Source of the DNA: Aeromicrobium sp. IC_218
GTDB lineage: Bacteria > Actinomycetota > Actinomycetes > Propionibacteriales > Nocardioidaceae
Reading direction: 5' to 3'
Assembly (NCBI RefSeq): GCF_004336805.1
Contig: NZ_SJXM01000001.1
Coordinates: forward strand, 355,607-419,606
Length of the DNA stretch: 64,000 bases
A program made the translations under genes and the position numbers. This document shows positions 47,793 through 55,954 of this stretch, in pieces; within the stretch, counting starts at the first letter, position 1, and each line of letters begins with the position of its first letter. The notes beneath the pieces are model-generated. The model saw only the letters and a program-made list of their open reading frames with translations, did no database searches and had not been told where the DNA came from.

Positions 47793-49324
47793 TGCTCACC
47801 GCGCTCGCCCTGCTGCCGATCGTCGGCGGCCTCGTCCTGGCCCTCGCCCCGCGGGGCGACTGGGGCCGCTGGTTCGCCGTCGCCGTCACCGGCGCGACGC
47901 TCGGGCTGTCGCTGGCCGTGCTCGCGCGGTACGACGTCGAGGCCGGCGGCATGCAGCTCACCGAGCAGCGCACCTGGATCGAGCCGATGGGCGTCCACTA
48001 CGCGCTCGGCGTCGACGGCCTGGGGCTCACGCTCGTCCTGCTCACCACGGTGCTGACGCCGTTCGTCGTCCTCGCCGCGCTGCGCGACCGGCTGCCCGCC
48101 TCCGAGGGTGCCAGCAACGGCTACCTGGCCTGGATGCTCGTGCTCGAGGGCCTGGCCATCGGGGTCTTCTGCGCCACGGACGTGTTCCTGTTCTACGTGC
48201 TGTTCGAGGCGACGCTGGTACCGATCTACTTCCTCATCGGCAGCTACGGCACCGCCGGGCGGGGCCGGGCGGCGATCGGCTTCCTGGTCTACAACCTGGT
48301 CGGCGGCCTGGTCATGCTGGCCGCGGTGGTCGGGCTGTACGTGCTCTCGGCCGACGCCGGCGAGCCGTCGTACCTGCTCACCGACCTGCAGGGCCTGGAG
48401 ATGGGCGTCTGGACCGAGCGGATGCTGTTCCTCGGCTTCTTCCTGGCCTTCGCGATCAAGGCGCCGCTGTGGCCCCTGCACACCTGGCTGCCGGACGCGG
48501 CCGGCGCGGCGACGCCGGCCACGTCGGTGCTGATGGTCAGCGTCATCGACAAGATCGGCACGTTCGGCATGATCCGCTTCTGCCTCGGGCTGTTCCCGGG
48601 CGCGTCGGAGTGGGCCAGCCCGGTCGTCATGACGCTCGCGGTGATCAGCATCCTGTACGGCGCGCTGCTCGCGATCGGGGCGGACGACCTGCGCCGGCTC
48701 GTCGCGCTGACGTCGGTGTCGCACTTCGGCTTCATCGTGCTGGGCGTCTTCGCGCTCACCACGACGTCCATGGCCGGGTCCGTGCTCTACATGCTCAACC
48801 ACGGCCTCTCGACCGCCGTGCTGTTCCTGGTGACCGGCGTGATGATCGCCCAGCGCGGCTCGGCCGACGTCGCGGCGTTCGGCGGCGTCCAGCGGATCGC
48901 GCCGATCATGTCCGGGATGCTGCTGGTCGGCGGCCTGTCCAGCCTGTCGCTGCCGGGCATGGCGCCGTTCGTCTCCGAGCTGCTGGTCATCGTCGGCACG
49001 TTCAGCCGCGAGCCGGTGATCGGGGCCATCGCCGCGCTCGGCATCGTCCTGGCGGCGGTCTACGTGCTGCGGCTGTACCGGCGGACGATGACCGGGCCGC
49101 TGTCGCCGGACGTCGGCGGCATGCGCGACCTCGGCACCCGGGAGGTCGCCGCGCTGAGCCCGTTCGTCGTGCTGATCCTCGCGCTGGGCTTCTACCCGCA
49201 GCCGCTGCTGGACGTCATCGAGCCGGCCGTCGACGAGGTGTCGCACGTGGTCGGCGTCGGCGACCCGGAGCCGCGCACCCCGGCGCCGGTCGCGCAGTCC
49301 GAGCCGCAGGAGGAGGGGCACTGA
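47789..49324 (+). CDS. nuoM: NADH-quinone oxidoreductase subunit M
   Basis: 511 residues, antiporter-like subunit. Signatures: [17 protein letters not shown] with the conserved Glu, [19 protein letters not shown] with the conserved Lys, and [20 protein letters not shown]. The first of two ATG codons (47789 and 47792) overlaps the nuoL stop. Confidence 0.96.
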   Translation: MMLTALALLPIVGGLVLALAPRGDWGRWFAVAVTGATLGLSLAVLARYDVEAGGMQLTEQRTWIEPMGVHYALGVDGLGLTLVLLTTVLTPFVVLAALRDRLPASEGASNGYLAWMLVLEGLAIGVFCATDVFLFYVLFEATLVPIYFLIGSYGTAGRGRAAIGFLVYNLVGGLVMLAAVVGLYVLSADAGEPSYLLTDLQGLEMGVWTERMLFLGFFLAFAIKAPLWPLHTWLPDAAGAATPATSVLMVSVIDKIGTFGMIRFCLGLFPGASEWASPVVMTLAVISILYGALLAIGADDLRRLVALTSVSHFGFIVLGVFALTTTSMAGSVLYMLNHGLSTAVLFLVTGVMIAQRGSADVAAFGGVQRIAPIMSGMLLVGGLSSLSLPGMAPFVSELLVIVGTFSREPVIGAIAALGIVLAAVYVLRLYRRTMTGPLSPDVGGMRDLGTREVAALSPFVVLILALGFYPQPLLDVIEPAVDEVSHVVGVGDPEPRTPAPVAQSEPQEEGH

Positions 49325-50904
49325 TGAACGAGATCCCCGCACCGGTCCTGGAGTGGGACCTGATCGCGCCGCTCATGGTGCTGGGCGCCGTCGCCGTGGT
49401 CGGCGTGCTGCTCGAGGCGTTCGTGCCGCGCGGTCCGCGGTTCGTGGTCCAGGCGTCCGTCGCCATCGGCGGCGTCGTGGCCGCGCTCGGCACCACGATC
49501 TGGACCGCCACCCGCACCGACGTCCTGGACGGCGACGTGCTCGCCCGGGGACAGGTCGCCGCCGAGGGGGCGCTGTCGGTCGACGGGCCGTCCCTGTTCA
49601 CCTGGGGCCTGCTGCTCGTCCTGGCGCTGCTGTCGATGCTGCTGTTCGCCGAGCGCCGGCTCGGCGGCGGGCTCAGCGCGTTCACCGGCCGGGCCGCGGA
49701 CGCGCCGGGCTCGTCCGGCGAGGCCGAGGCGACCCGGCACCGGCTCGAGCACACCGAGGTGTTCCCGCTCGCGCTGTTCGCGCTGCTCGGCATGATGCTG
49801 TTCGCCGCCAGCACCGACCTGCTCATGATGTTCGTGGCGCTGGAGGTGCTGAGCCTGCCGCTGTACGTGCTGTGCGGCCTGGCCCGCCGGCGCCGGCTGC
49901 TGAGCCAGGAGGCGGCGCTCAAGTACTTCCTGCTCGGCGCGTTCTCGTCGGCCTTCTTCCTCTACGGCGTCGCGCTCGTCTACGGCTACGCGGGCGGCTT
50001 CGGCCTGGCCGAGGTCGCGGACGCCGTCGCGTCGCGCACCCAGGAGCGCCCGCTCCTGCTCGCCGGTGTCGCGCTGCTCGCGGTCGGGCTGCTGTTCAAG
50101 GTCGGCGCCGTCCCGTTCCACAGCTGGACCCCGGACGTCTACCAGGGCGCGCCGACCCCGGTCACCGCCTTCATGGCGGCCGGCACCAAGGCGGCCGCGG
50201 TGGTCGCCCTGGCGCGGGTGCTGCTGGTCGCGTTCGGCGGCGCCGAGTGGGACTGGCAGCCGGCGTTCTGGGCCGTCGCCGCGCTCACCATGCTGGTCGG
50301 CGCCGTCGGCTCGATCGCGCAGGGCGACGTCAAGCGGATGCTGGCCTACTCCTCGATCGCGCACGCCGGGTTCATCCTGGTCGGCGTCGTGGGGGCCACC
50401 GGCGGCGACGGCATCACGTCGGTGTCGTCCGCGCTGTTCTACCTGACCGCGTACGGCGTGGCCACGATCGGCGCGTTCGCGGTCGTGATGCTGGTGCGCG
50501 ACGCGAGCGGCGAGTCCACCGACCTCGACACCTGGACGGGTCTGGGCCGGCGCGCGCCGTGGCTGGCCGGGGCGTTCGCGCTGTTCATGCTGTCGTTCGC
50601 CGGCATCCCGCTGACGGCCGGGTTCATCGGCAAGTGGGGCGTCTTCAGCGCGGCCTGGGCCGGCGGGCTGTGGCCGCTGGTCGTGCTCGGCGTGCTGGTC
50701 TCGGCGGTCGCCGCGTTCTTCTACGTGCGGGTCGTGCTGACGATGTTCTTCGACGAGCCGCGCCCGGACGGGCCGCTGCTTGCCGTGCCCGGCGCCATGA
50801 CTACCGTAGTGGTCACCGTCGCCGCCGTGGCGACGGTGGCGCTCGGCGTGATGCCGGGTCCGGTGCTCGATCTGGCGCAGCAGGCAGGCGCGTTCGTCCG
50901 CTGA
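49324..50904 (+). CDS. nuoN: NADH-quinone oxidoreductase subunit N
   Basis: 526 residues, third antiporter-like subunit and last gene of the operon. Signatures: FVALEVLSLPLYVLCGLAR, FKVGAVPFHSWTPDVYQGAP, and GDVKRMLAYSSIAHAGFILVG. ATG overlaps the nuoM stop (TGATG). No hairpin follows, so read-through into the prenyl synthase gene 40 nt downstream is likely. Confidence 0.96.
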   Translation: MNEIPAPVLEWDLIAPLMVLGAVAVVGVLLEAFVPRGPRFVVQASVAIGGVVAALGTTIWTATRTDVLDGDVLARGQVAAEGALSVDGPSLFTWGLLLVLALLSMLLFAERRLGGGLSAFTGRAADAPGSSGEAEATRHRLEHTEVFPLALFALLGMMLFAASTDLLMMFVALEVLSLPLYVLCGLARRRRLLSQEAALKYFLLGAFSSAFFLYGVALVYGYAGGFGLAEVADAVASRTQERPLLLAGVALLAVGLLFKVGAVPFHSWTPDVYQGAPTPVTAFMAAGTKAAAVVALARVLLVAFGGAEWDWQPAFWAVAALTMLVGAVGSIAQGDVKRMLAYSSIAHAGFILVGVVGATGGDGITSVSSALFYLTAYGVATIGAFAVVMLVRDASGESTDLDTWTGLGRRAPWLAGAFALFMLSFAGIPLTAGFIGKWGVFSAAWAGGLWPLVVLGVLVSAVAAFFYVRVVLTMFFDEPRPDGPLLAVPGAMTTVVVTVAAVATVALGVMPGPVLDLAQQAGAFVR

Positions 50905-50944
50905 CCCGCGTGCCCGGCCCGGACCTAGGAGTGTGTGCGGCCCC

Positions 50945-51937
50945 ATGACCACGACCCTCGGTGTGTCCTTCACCGACGACGTGCTGGAGGCGCGCGTCCA
51001 GGCGGGCGTCGACCGGGTGGAGACGCGGCTCCAGGCGGCCGTGACCCGCGACGAGCGGTTCGTCGCCGAGATCGCCTCGCACCTGCTCAACGCCGGAGGC
51101 AAGCGCTTCCGCCCGCTGCTGACCCTGCTGGCCGCCGAGTTCGGCGACCCGGCCCGCGACGAGGTCGTCGAGGCCGCCACGGTGGTCGAGCTGACCCACC
51201 TGGCCACGCTGTACCACGACGACGTCATGGACGAGGCCCCCAAGCGGCGCGGTGCGCAGAGCGCCAACGCCCGCTGGGACAACTCCCTGGCCATCCTGGC
51301 CGGCGACTACCTGTTCGCCCTGGCCTCCGACATCGTGGCCGACCTCGGCCCCGAGGCCGTCCACATCCAGGCGCGCACGTTCTCGCGCCTGGTGCGCGGC
51401 CAGATCCACGAGACGCTCGGCCCGGCCGAGGGCGCCGACCCGCTGCGCCACTACCTGGACGTCGTGGCCGACAAGACCGGTTCGCTCATCGCGGCGTCCG
51501 CGCTCATGGGCGCCCGCGAGTCGGGCGCGTCCGACGAGGTGCAGGCCGCCCTCGGCGAGTACGGCGAGCGCATCGGCCTGGCCTTCCAGCTCGCCGACGA
51601 CGTGCTGGACGTGGCCGCCGACTCCGAGACGTCCGGCAAGACCCCCGGCACCGACCTGCGCGAGGGCGTCCTGACGCTGCCCACGCTCATCGCGATCGGA
51701 TCCACCGATCCCGCGGACGCCCGGCTGCGCGAGCTGCTCGCGACGCCGCTGGTCGACGACGCCGAGCACGCCGAGGCGCTGGCCCTGCTGCGCGCCCACC
51801 CGGCGCTCGACGAGGCACGAGCCCACGTCCAGGCCGAGGCCGACGCGGCCCGTGCCCTGCTCGACAAGCTGCCCGACGTGCCCGCCCGTGAGGCGCTGCG
51901 GGCGCTGTGCGACGTCGTCGCCAACCGCCTGGCCTGA
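50945..51937 (+). CDS. Polyprenyl diphosphate synthase (trans, long chain)
   Basis: 330 residues. The two aspartate-rich motifs are YHDDVMDEA (first, DDxxD) and LADDVLDVA (second); GGKRFRPLLTLLAAE is also typical. It builds the long prenyl diphosphate, most likely the menaquinone side chain, given its position behind nuoN and the men genes nearby; chain length cannot be read. ATG 50945 is the likely start; GTG 50933 is an alternative. Confidence 0.92.
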   Translation: MTTTLGVSFTDDVLEARVQAGVDRVETRLQAAVTRDERFVAEIASHLLNAGGKRFRPLLTLLAAEFGDPARDEVVEAATVVELTHLATLYHDDVMDEAPKRRGAQSANARWDNSLAILAGDYLFALASDIVADLGPEAVHIQARTFSRLVRGQIHETLGPAEGADPLRHYLDVVADKTGSLIAASALMGARESGASDEVQAALGEYGERIGLAFQLADDVLDVAADSETSGKTPGTDLREGVLTLPTLIAIGSTDPADARLRELLATPLVDDAEHAEALALLRAHPALDEARAHVQAEADAARALLDKLPDVPAREALRALCDVVANRLA

Positions 51938-51950
51938 GCACGACGACGGC

Positions 51951-51978
51951 CGTGGCCGGGCCCGAGAGCCCGGCCACG
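51951..51978. terminator. Terminator between prenyl synthase and repeat-protein genes
   Basis: Perfect 11-bp arms CGTGGCCGGGC (51951-51961) and its complement (51968-51978) with a 6-nt loop, between convergent genes; probably bidirectional. Confidence 0.85.
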
Positions 51979-51997
51979 ACCGGCCGGTGGTGACGAC

Positions 51998-53905
51998 TCA
52001 GCAGTCGTCGTCCTCCGCGGGCACCTGCGTGGTGCCCGTGCTCGTGAGGCCGTCGGTCACGCCGTCCACCACGTCGGTGACGGTGTCGACCGTGTCGGAC
52101 ACGGTCTCGGTGACCGTCTCGACGACCTCGTCCACGACCTCGGTCGTGCTGCCCACGACGTCGCCGACGGTGTCGGTCACGTCGTCGGTCGCGCCGGCGT
52201 CGCCGCCCGCGCAGCCGCAGTCCGGTCCCTCGGCCGGCGGGGTGCCGTCGGTGTCAGGACCCTCCGTGCCCGGGTCGGCCGGCGCGGGCGCCGGGGCCGG
52301 CTGCACCGGCTCCGGACGCGTGCCGGGGTCCGTGCTCGGGACCTGCGGCACCGTCGGCGTGGTCGGCTGGCCGCCCCCGAGCAGGCCCTCGACCACGTCC
52401 TCCAGGCCACCGGTCACGGTGCCCACGACGGCGCCGAGCAGGCCACCGACGAGGTCCGGCAGGCCGGAGCCGCCGTCGCCGCCCAGGCCCGGCAGCGTGC
52501 CGCCCGGGCTGGTGCCCGGGGCCTCGGTGCCGGGAACAGGCAGGGTGTCGGTGTCGCCGGTGCTGGGCTGACCACCGGTCGAGCCGTCGTCCGTCGACGG
52601 CTGGCCACCGCCCGGGGCCGTCGGCGCGGTGGGCGTCGCCGGCTGGGTGGGCGTCGTCGGGACGACCGGGGTGGTCGGGGCGACCGGCGTCGTCGGCGTG
52701 CCGCCGTCACCCGGCGCCGGGGCGTCAGGACCGGTCGAGGTCGACGTCTCGGTGCGGCCCAGGCCCAGGTCGATGCCGCCGAGCGAGATCGGCAGCTCGA
52801 CCGTCAGCAGGCCGTCGAGGTCGACGACGGGGTGGGTGGTGAGCTCGCCGACGTCGAGGCCGAGGCCGGCCTCGGAGTGCTCGGTGGTGGTGCCACCGGT
52901 GTGGCCGGGGGTGCCCGTGGTGGTGCTGGACTCACGGGTGCCGAGGCCGAGCTCGATGCCGTCGAGGTCGAGCGGGACGTCGATCAGCGGGTTGCTGTCG
53001 GTGTCGTGGGTGGTGTCGGCGAGGTCGACGACGGGGTGGGTGGTGAGCTCGCCGACGTCGAGGCCGAGGCCGGACTCGGAGTGCTCGGTGGTGGTGCCGC
53101 CGGTGTGGCCGGGGGCGCCCGTGGTGGTGCTGGAGTCACGGGTGCCGAGGCCGAGCTCGATGCCGTCGAGGTCGAGCGGGACGTCGATCAGCGGGTTGCT
53201 GTCGGTGTCGTGGGTGGTGTCGTCGAGGTCGACGACGGGGTGGGTGGTGAGCTCGCCGACGTCGAGGCCGAGGCCGGACTCGGAGTGCTCGGCGGTGGTG
53301 CCACCGGTGTGGCCGGGGGTGCCCGTGGTGGTGCTGGACTCCTGGCGGCCCAGACCGGCGGCCACCTTCTCGACGTCGACCGGAGCCGCCACCTCGAGGC
53401 CTCGGTCACCGCCCAGGGTGGCCGCGGGGTCGGCGGCGACCTCGCGCACGTCCACGCCGAGCCCGGACGCGGACTCGCGGGTCGTGGTCGAGCCCGAGTG
53501 CGAGCGGCTCCGCTCCTCGGTGGACCCGAGGCCGGCGGTCACCTTCTCGACGTCGACAGGGGCCTTGACGGTGGCGCCGCGCTCGCCGTGGTGCGAGCCG
53601 CCGGAGCCGCCGAGCGTGGCGACCGGGTCGAGGGTGGTGCGTCCGACCTCGACCTCGAGGCCGGAACGCTCGGACGAGCGGGAGTCACCGCTGCCGGAGC
53701 AGCCGCAGCCGGTGCGGCCCGTGGACCGCTCGTGGCTCTCGCGGCCGAGCCCGACGTCGATCGTGCCGATCGAGACCGGTGCCGAGAGGGACGTGCGGTG
53801 GGACGGCTGGGAGCCGTCGTCGGCGTGGGCCGTCGCGGCGCCGGCGAGCATGAGCCCGCCTGCGACTGCGGCCACACCGAGGGATCGCTTGATCCAGGTG
53901 TGCAT
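51998..53905 (-). CDS. Secreted low-complexity protein with tandem repeats
   Basis: 635 residues. Signal peptide with AGAATAHADD at the cleavage region (about residue 28). Residues 40-385 alternate two motif types: an A motif like APVDVEKVAAGLG (six copies) and a B motif like SGLGLDVGELTTHPVVDL (five copies), joined by Ser/Thr/Gly/His linkers. The last copies are near-identical with a 68-residue period. Then come a Pro/Thr-rich segment, a Gly/Leu/Val-rich hydrophobic stretch, a Cys-Gly-Cys cluster (also C67/C69 near the start) and an acidic Thr/Val helix ending in a terminal Cys. No sorting motif. Function unknown; a wall or surface structural role is a guess. Confidence 0.8.
   Translation of the reverse strand: MHTWIKRSLGVAAVAGGLMLAGAATAHADDGSQPSHRTSLSAPVSIGTIDVGLGRESHERSTGRTGCGCSGSGDSRSSERSGLEVEVGRTTLDPVATLGGSGGSHHGERGATVKAPVDVEKVTAGLGSTEERSRSHSGSTTTRESASGLGVDVREVAADPAATLGGDRGLEVAAPVDVEKVAAGLGRQESSTTTGTPGHTGGTTAEHSESGLGLDVGELTTHPVVDLDDTTHDTDSNPLIDVPLDLDGIELGLGTRDSSTTTGAPGHTGGTTTEHSESGLGLDVGELTTHPVVDLADTTHDTDSNPLIDVPLDLDGIELGLGTRESSTTTGTPGHTGGTTTEHSEAGLGLDVGELTTHPVVDLDGLLTVELPISLGGIDLGLGRTETSTSTGPDAPAPGDGGTPTTPVAPTTPVVPTTPTQPATPTAPTAPGGGQPSTDDGSTGGQPSTGDTDTLPVPGTEAPGTSPGGTLPGLGGDGGSGLPDLVGGLLGAVVGTVTGGLEDVVEGLLGGGQPTTPTVPQVPSTDPGTRPEPVQPAPAPAPADPGTEGPDTDGTPPAEGPDCGCAGGDAGATDDVTDTVGDVVGSTTEVVDEVVETVTETVSDTVDTVTDVVDGVTDGLTSTGTTQVPAEDDDC
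52821..53340 (-). repeat. 204-bp tandem repeats in the secreted protein gene
   Basis: About 2.5 near-identical copies; the landmark tcgacgacggggtgggtggt begins at 52821, 53025 and 53229, exactly 204 bp apart (68 codons). The copies differ at few positions, so they are recent or kept alike by gene conversion; copy number may vary between strains. Confidence 0.9.
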
Positions 53906-53998
53906 GGGAGAAGACCTTTCGTCTCACGAAGTGGTGGGTGCGAGGGACGCGCGGAGCGTCCGGGGGCGTCGCCGCGGCAGGGCCGGGCGACGGCGCAC
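53906..53998. other. Gap between the two secreted-protein genes
   Basis: 93 bp holding two small hairpins: TTCGT/ACGAA (53918-53922 and 53926-53930) close to the start codon, and GGACGC/GCGTCC (53945-53950 and 53956-53961). They may attenuate or process a shared minus-strand transcript. Confidence 0.35.
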
Positions 53999-54907
53999 TC
54001 ATCCAGGTGAGACGTCGGGGCGCAGGTGGTGCTGGGAGTCGTGGTCGGCGTCCCGCGGCAGCGCGGCGAGCGCGATCGGCTCGGGCCGGGCGAGGACGAC
54101 GAGGTCGGCGAAGGTCGCCGCGATCGGCCCGGCCGCGGGGGCCGAGCCGAACGGAGCGCCGGGCGCCGAGGTGCCCGACGGGGTCGGCGTGACGAGCGTC
54201 AGGCCGGGCTCGATGGTCTGGAGGGGGCGGGGACCGGCGGCGGTGTCGCCGACCTCGCCGGACGGATCGACGTCGGCCGGGAGACCGCCCAGGCGGGCGG
54301 CGGCCGGATCGAGGTGACGGTCGCCGACCCGGCCCGAGGCGTCCGCGGCGAGGGTGCTGGTCGGCGCCTCGTCAGCGGCCGGGGCGGAGACGTCGAGGGC
54401 GGCCGGGCTCGGCGGGACGGCGACGCGGTCGGCCGGCCGCGGCTGCGGCGCGACGACGTCGTCGGTGGTCTCGGTGACCGGCTCGAGAGCCGGCTCCAGC
54501 GGCTTCGTCACGGGCGCGAGCGTGCGGCCCAGGCTCGAGCTGACCGGGGCGACGACAGCGCGGTCGAGCGGCGCGACCGGCTCGGCGACCTTCTCCACGA
54601 CCGGGCGGACGACGGGCTCGGCGACCTTGCGCACGACCTCGGCGACGGGCTCGACGACCGGGGCGACCGCCTTCTCGACCGGCTTCAGCACCGGGTCGGT
54701 GGCGGGGCGCAGGCCACGGGTGACCGAACCGGTCAGCGGCTCGGCGAGGTCGTCGACCAGCTGGGTCACGGGGCGGTCGCGGTGGTCGCCCCGCGGCTCG
54801 TCGGCGTGGGCGCCGGAGGCGGAGGTCAGGGCGAGCACGACCCAGGCGGCGCACGCGAGGACGGCCCAGGCGAGTGCCCGGACGGTGCTGCGCGCGATGA
54901 CGGTCAT
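53999..54907 (-). CDS. Secreted Pro/Val-rich hypothetical protein
   Basis: 302 residues from ATG 54907, with AGGAG 7 nt upstream. Signal peptide ending ASGAHADEPRGD. Residues about 60-150 are built of repeated P-V-x-x-x-V units (such as KPVEKAVAPVVEPVAEVV), giving an amphipathic or extended rod; the rest is low complexity with conserved-looking patches (FADLVVLARPEPIALAAL). No known domain. Same strand as the repeat protein and probably cotranscribed; both look like surface proteins. Confidence 0.75.
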   Translation of the reverse strand: MTVIARSTVRALAWAVLACAAWVVLALTSASGAHADEPRGDHRDRPVTQLVDDLAEPLTGSVTRGLRPATDPVLKPVEKAVAPVVEPVAEVVRKVAEPVVRPVVEKVAEPVAPLDRAVVAPVSSSLGRTLAPVTKPLEPALEPVTETTDDVVAPQPRPADRVAVPPSPAALDVSAPAADEAPTSTLAADASGRVGDRHLDPAAARLGGLPADVDPSGEVGDTAAGPRPLQTIEPGLTLVTPTPSGTSAPGAPFGSAPAAGPIAATFADLVVLARPEPIALAALPRDADHDSQHHLRPDVSPG

Positions 54908-54943
54908 GGCCTGCTCCTGTGACGAGTGACACGGTGCCTCTCG

Positions 54944-54949
54944 AAGGTA
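54944..54949 (-). promoter_or_regulatory. Probable -10 element of the secreted-protein genes
   Basis: TACCTT on the minus strand, about 37 nt before ATG 54907, leaving a short leader with a Shine-Dalgarno site. Confidence 0.4.
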
Positions 54950-55000
54950 CGTCCGCTTTTTCGACCGTGCACGGCGAAGCGTCCGCGTCCGCGGGGGCGG

Positions 55001-55909
55001 CTAGCAGGCGACGTTCTCGGCGGCCTCGCGAAGCACCCGGCGCCGGGCGCGCAGGGCGTCCGCGGTGAACAGCACGAGGGCCAGCCAGACCAGCACGAAG
55101 CCGGCCCACCGGGCGGGGCTCATCTCCTCGCCGAACACGAGCAGGCCGAACACGAACTGCAGGATCGGTCCGAGGTACTGGAGCAGTCCCAGGCTGGTGA
55201 GGCTCAGTCGCGTCGCGGCGCCGCCGAACAGCAGCAGCGGCACGGCCGTGACGACGCCGGTGCCGGCCAGCAGCAGGGCGTTCGCCGTGCCCTCGTGGCC
55301 GAACACGAGCGAGCCGGTCAGCTGCAGGAACACCAGGTAGCCCACCGCGACGGGCGTCAGGAGTGCGGTCTCGACGGCCAGCGACTCGATCGCGCCGAGC
55401 TGGGCGCGCTTCTTGAGGAAGCCGTAGATCGCGAACGACGCCGCGACGGCCAGGGCCACGTAGGGCAGGCGGCCGTAGTCGACGGTGAGCACCACGACGG
55501 CCACGGCGCCGACGCCCACGGCGACCCACTGCACCGGACGCAGCCGCTCGCCGAGGACGAGGACGGCAAGCAGCACGGTCACCAGCGGGTTGATGAAGTA
55601 GCCCAGCGACGTCTCGATGACGTGGCCGTTGGTGACGCCCCAGATGAACGCGCCCCAGTTGATCGCGATGACGACGGACGCCAGGGCCAGGAAGAGCAGC
55701 CGCACCGGGTCGCGCCACAGGACGCGGAAGGCATCCCAGCGACGGGTGACGGTGAGCAGGATCGCCACGAACCCCAGCGACCAGACGACCCGGTGGCTCA
55801 GCGCCTCCAGGGCGCCGGCCGGCTCGAGCAGCGGCCAGTAGAGGGGGAACAGCCCCCAGCACAGGTAGGCCCCGACGCCGAGCGCCAGGCCGGAGCGAGA
55901 CTCGTCCAC
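55001..55909 (-). CDS. rarD: EamA family transporter RarD
   Basis: 302 residues, ten membrane helices in two EamA repeats. GVGAYLCWGLFPLYWPLLEPA and LEALSHRVVWSLGFVAILL are RarD hallmarks; the second half has SLTSLGLLQYLGPILQFVFG. Substrate unknown (RarD was named for a chloramphenicol phenotype). GTG 55909 follows TACCCT by 6 nt. It is divergent from the NuoN-like gene. Confidence 0.9.
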   Translation of the reverse strand: MDESRSGLALGVGAYLCWGLFPLYWPLLEPAGALEALSHRVVWSLGFVAILLTVTRRWDAFRVLWRDPVRLLFLALASVVIAINWGAFIWGVTNGHVIETSLGYFINPLVTVLLAVLVLGERLRPVQWVAVGVGAVAVVVLTVDYGRLPYVALAVAASFAIYGFLKKRAQLGAIESLAVETALLTPVAVGYLVFLQLTGSLVFGHEGTANALLLAGTGVVTAVPLLLFGGAATRLSLTSLGLLQYLGPILQFVFGLLVFGEEMSPARWAGFVLVWLALVLFTADALRARRRVLREAAENVAC

Positions 55910-55915
55910 GTGCGC

Positions 55916-55921
55916 AGGGTA
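55916..55921 (-). promoter_or_regulatory. Leaderless-type -10 element of rarD
   Basis: TACCCT on the minus strand, 6 nt before GTG 55909. Confidence 0.6.
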
Positions 55922-55940
55922 TGCCCGCCCCGGCGCGCCC

Positions 55941-55946
55941 TAGACT
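55941..55946 (+). promoter_or_regulatory. Leaderless-type -10 element of the NuoN-like gene
   Basis: TAGACT, 8 nt before GTG 55955. Confidence 0.55.
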
Positions 55947-55954
55947 GCTGGCCC

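Noticed and set aside
51998..53905. The tandem repeats considered as a CRISPR array or chaplin gene
   Set aside because: The 204-bp units are in-frame coding repeats without unique spacers, and the protein lacks the chaplin consensus.
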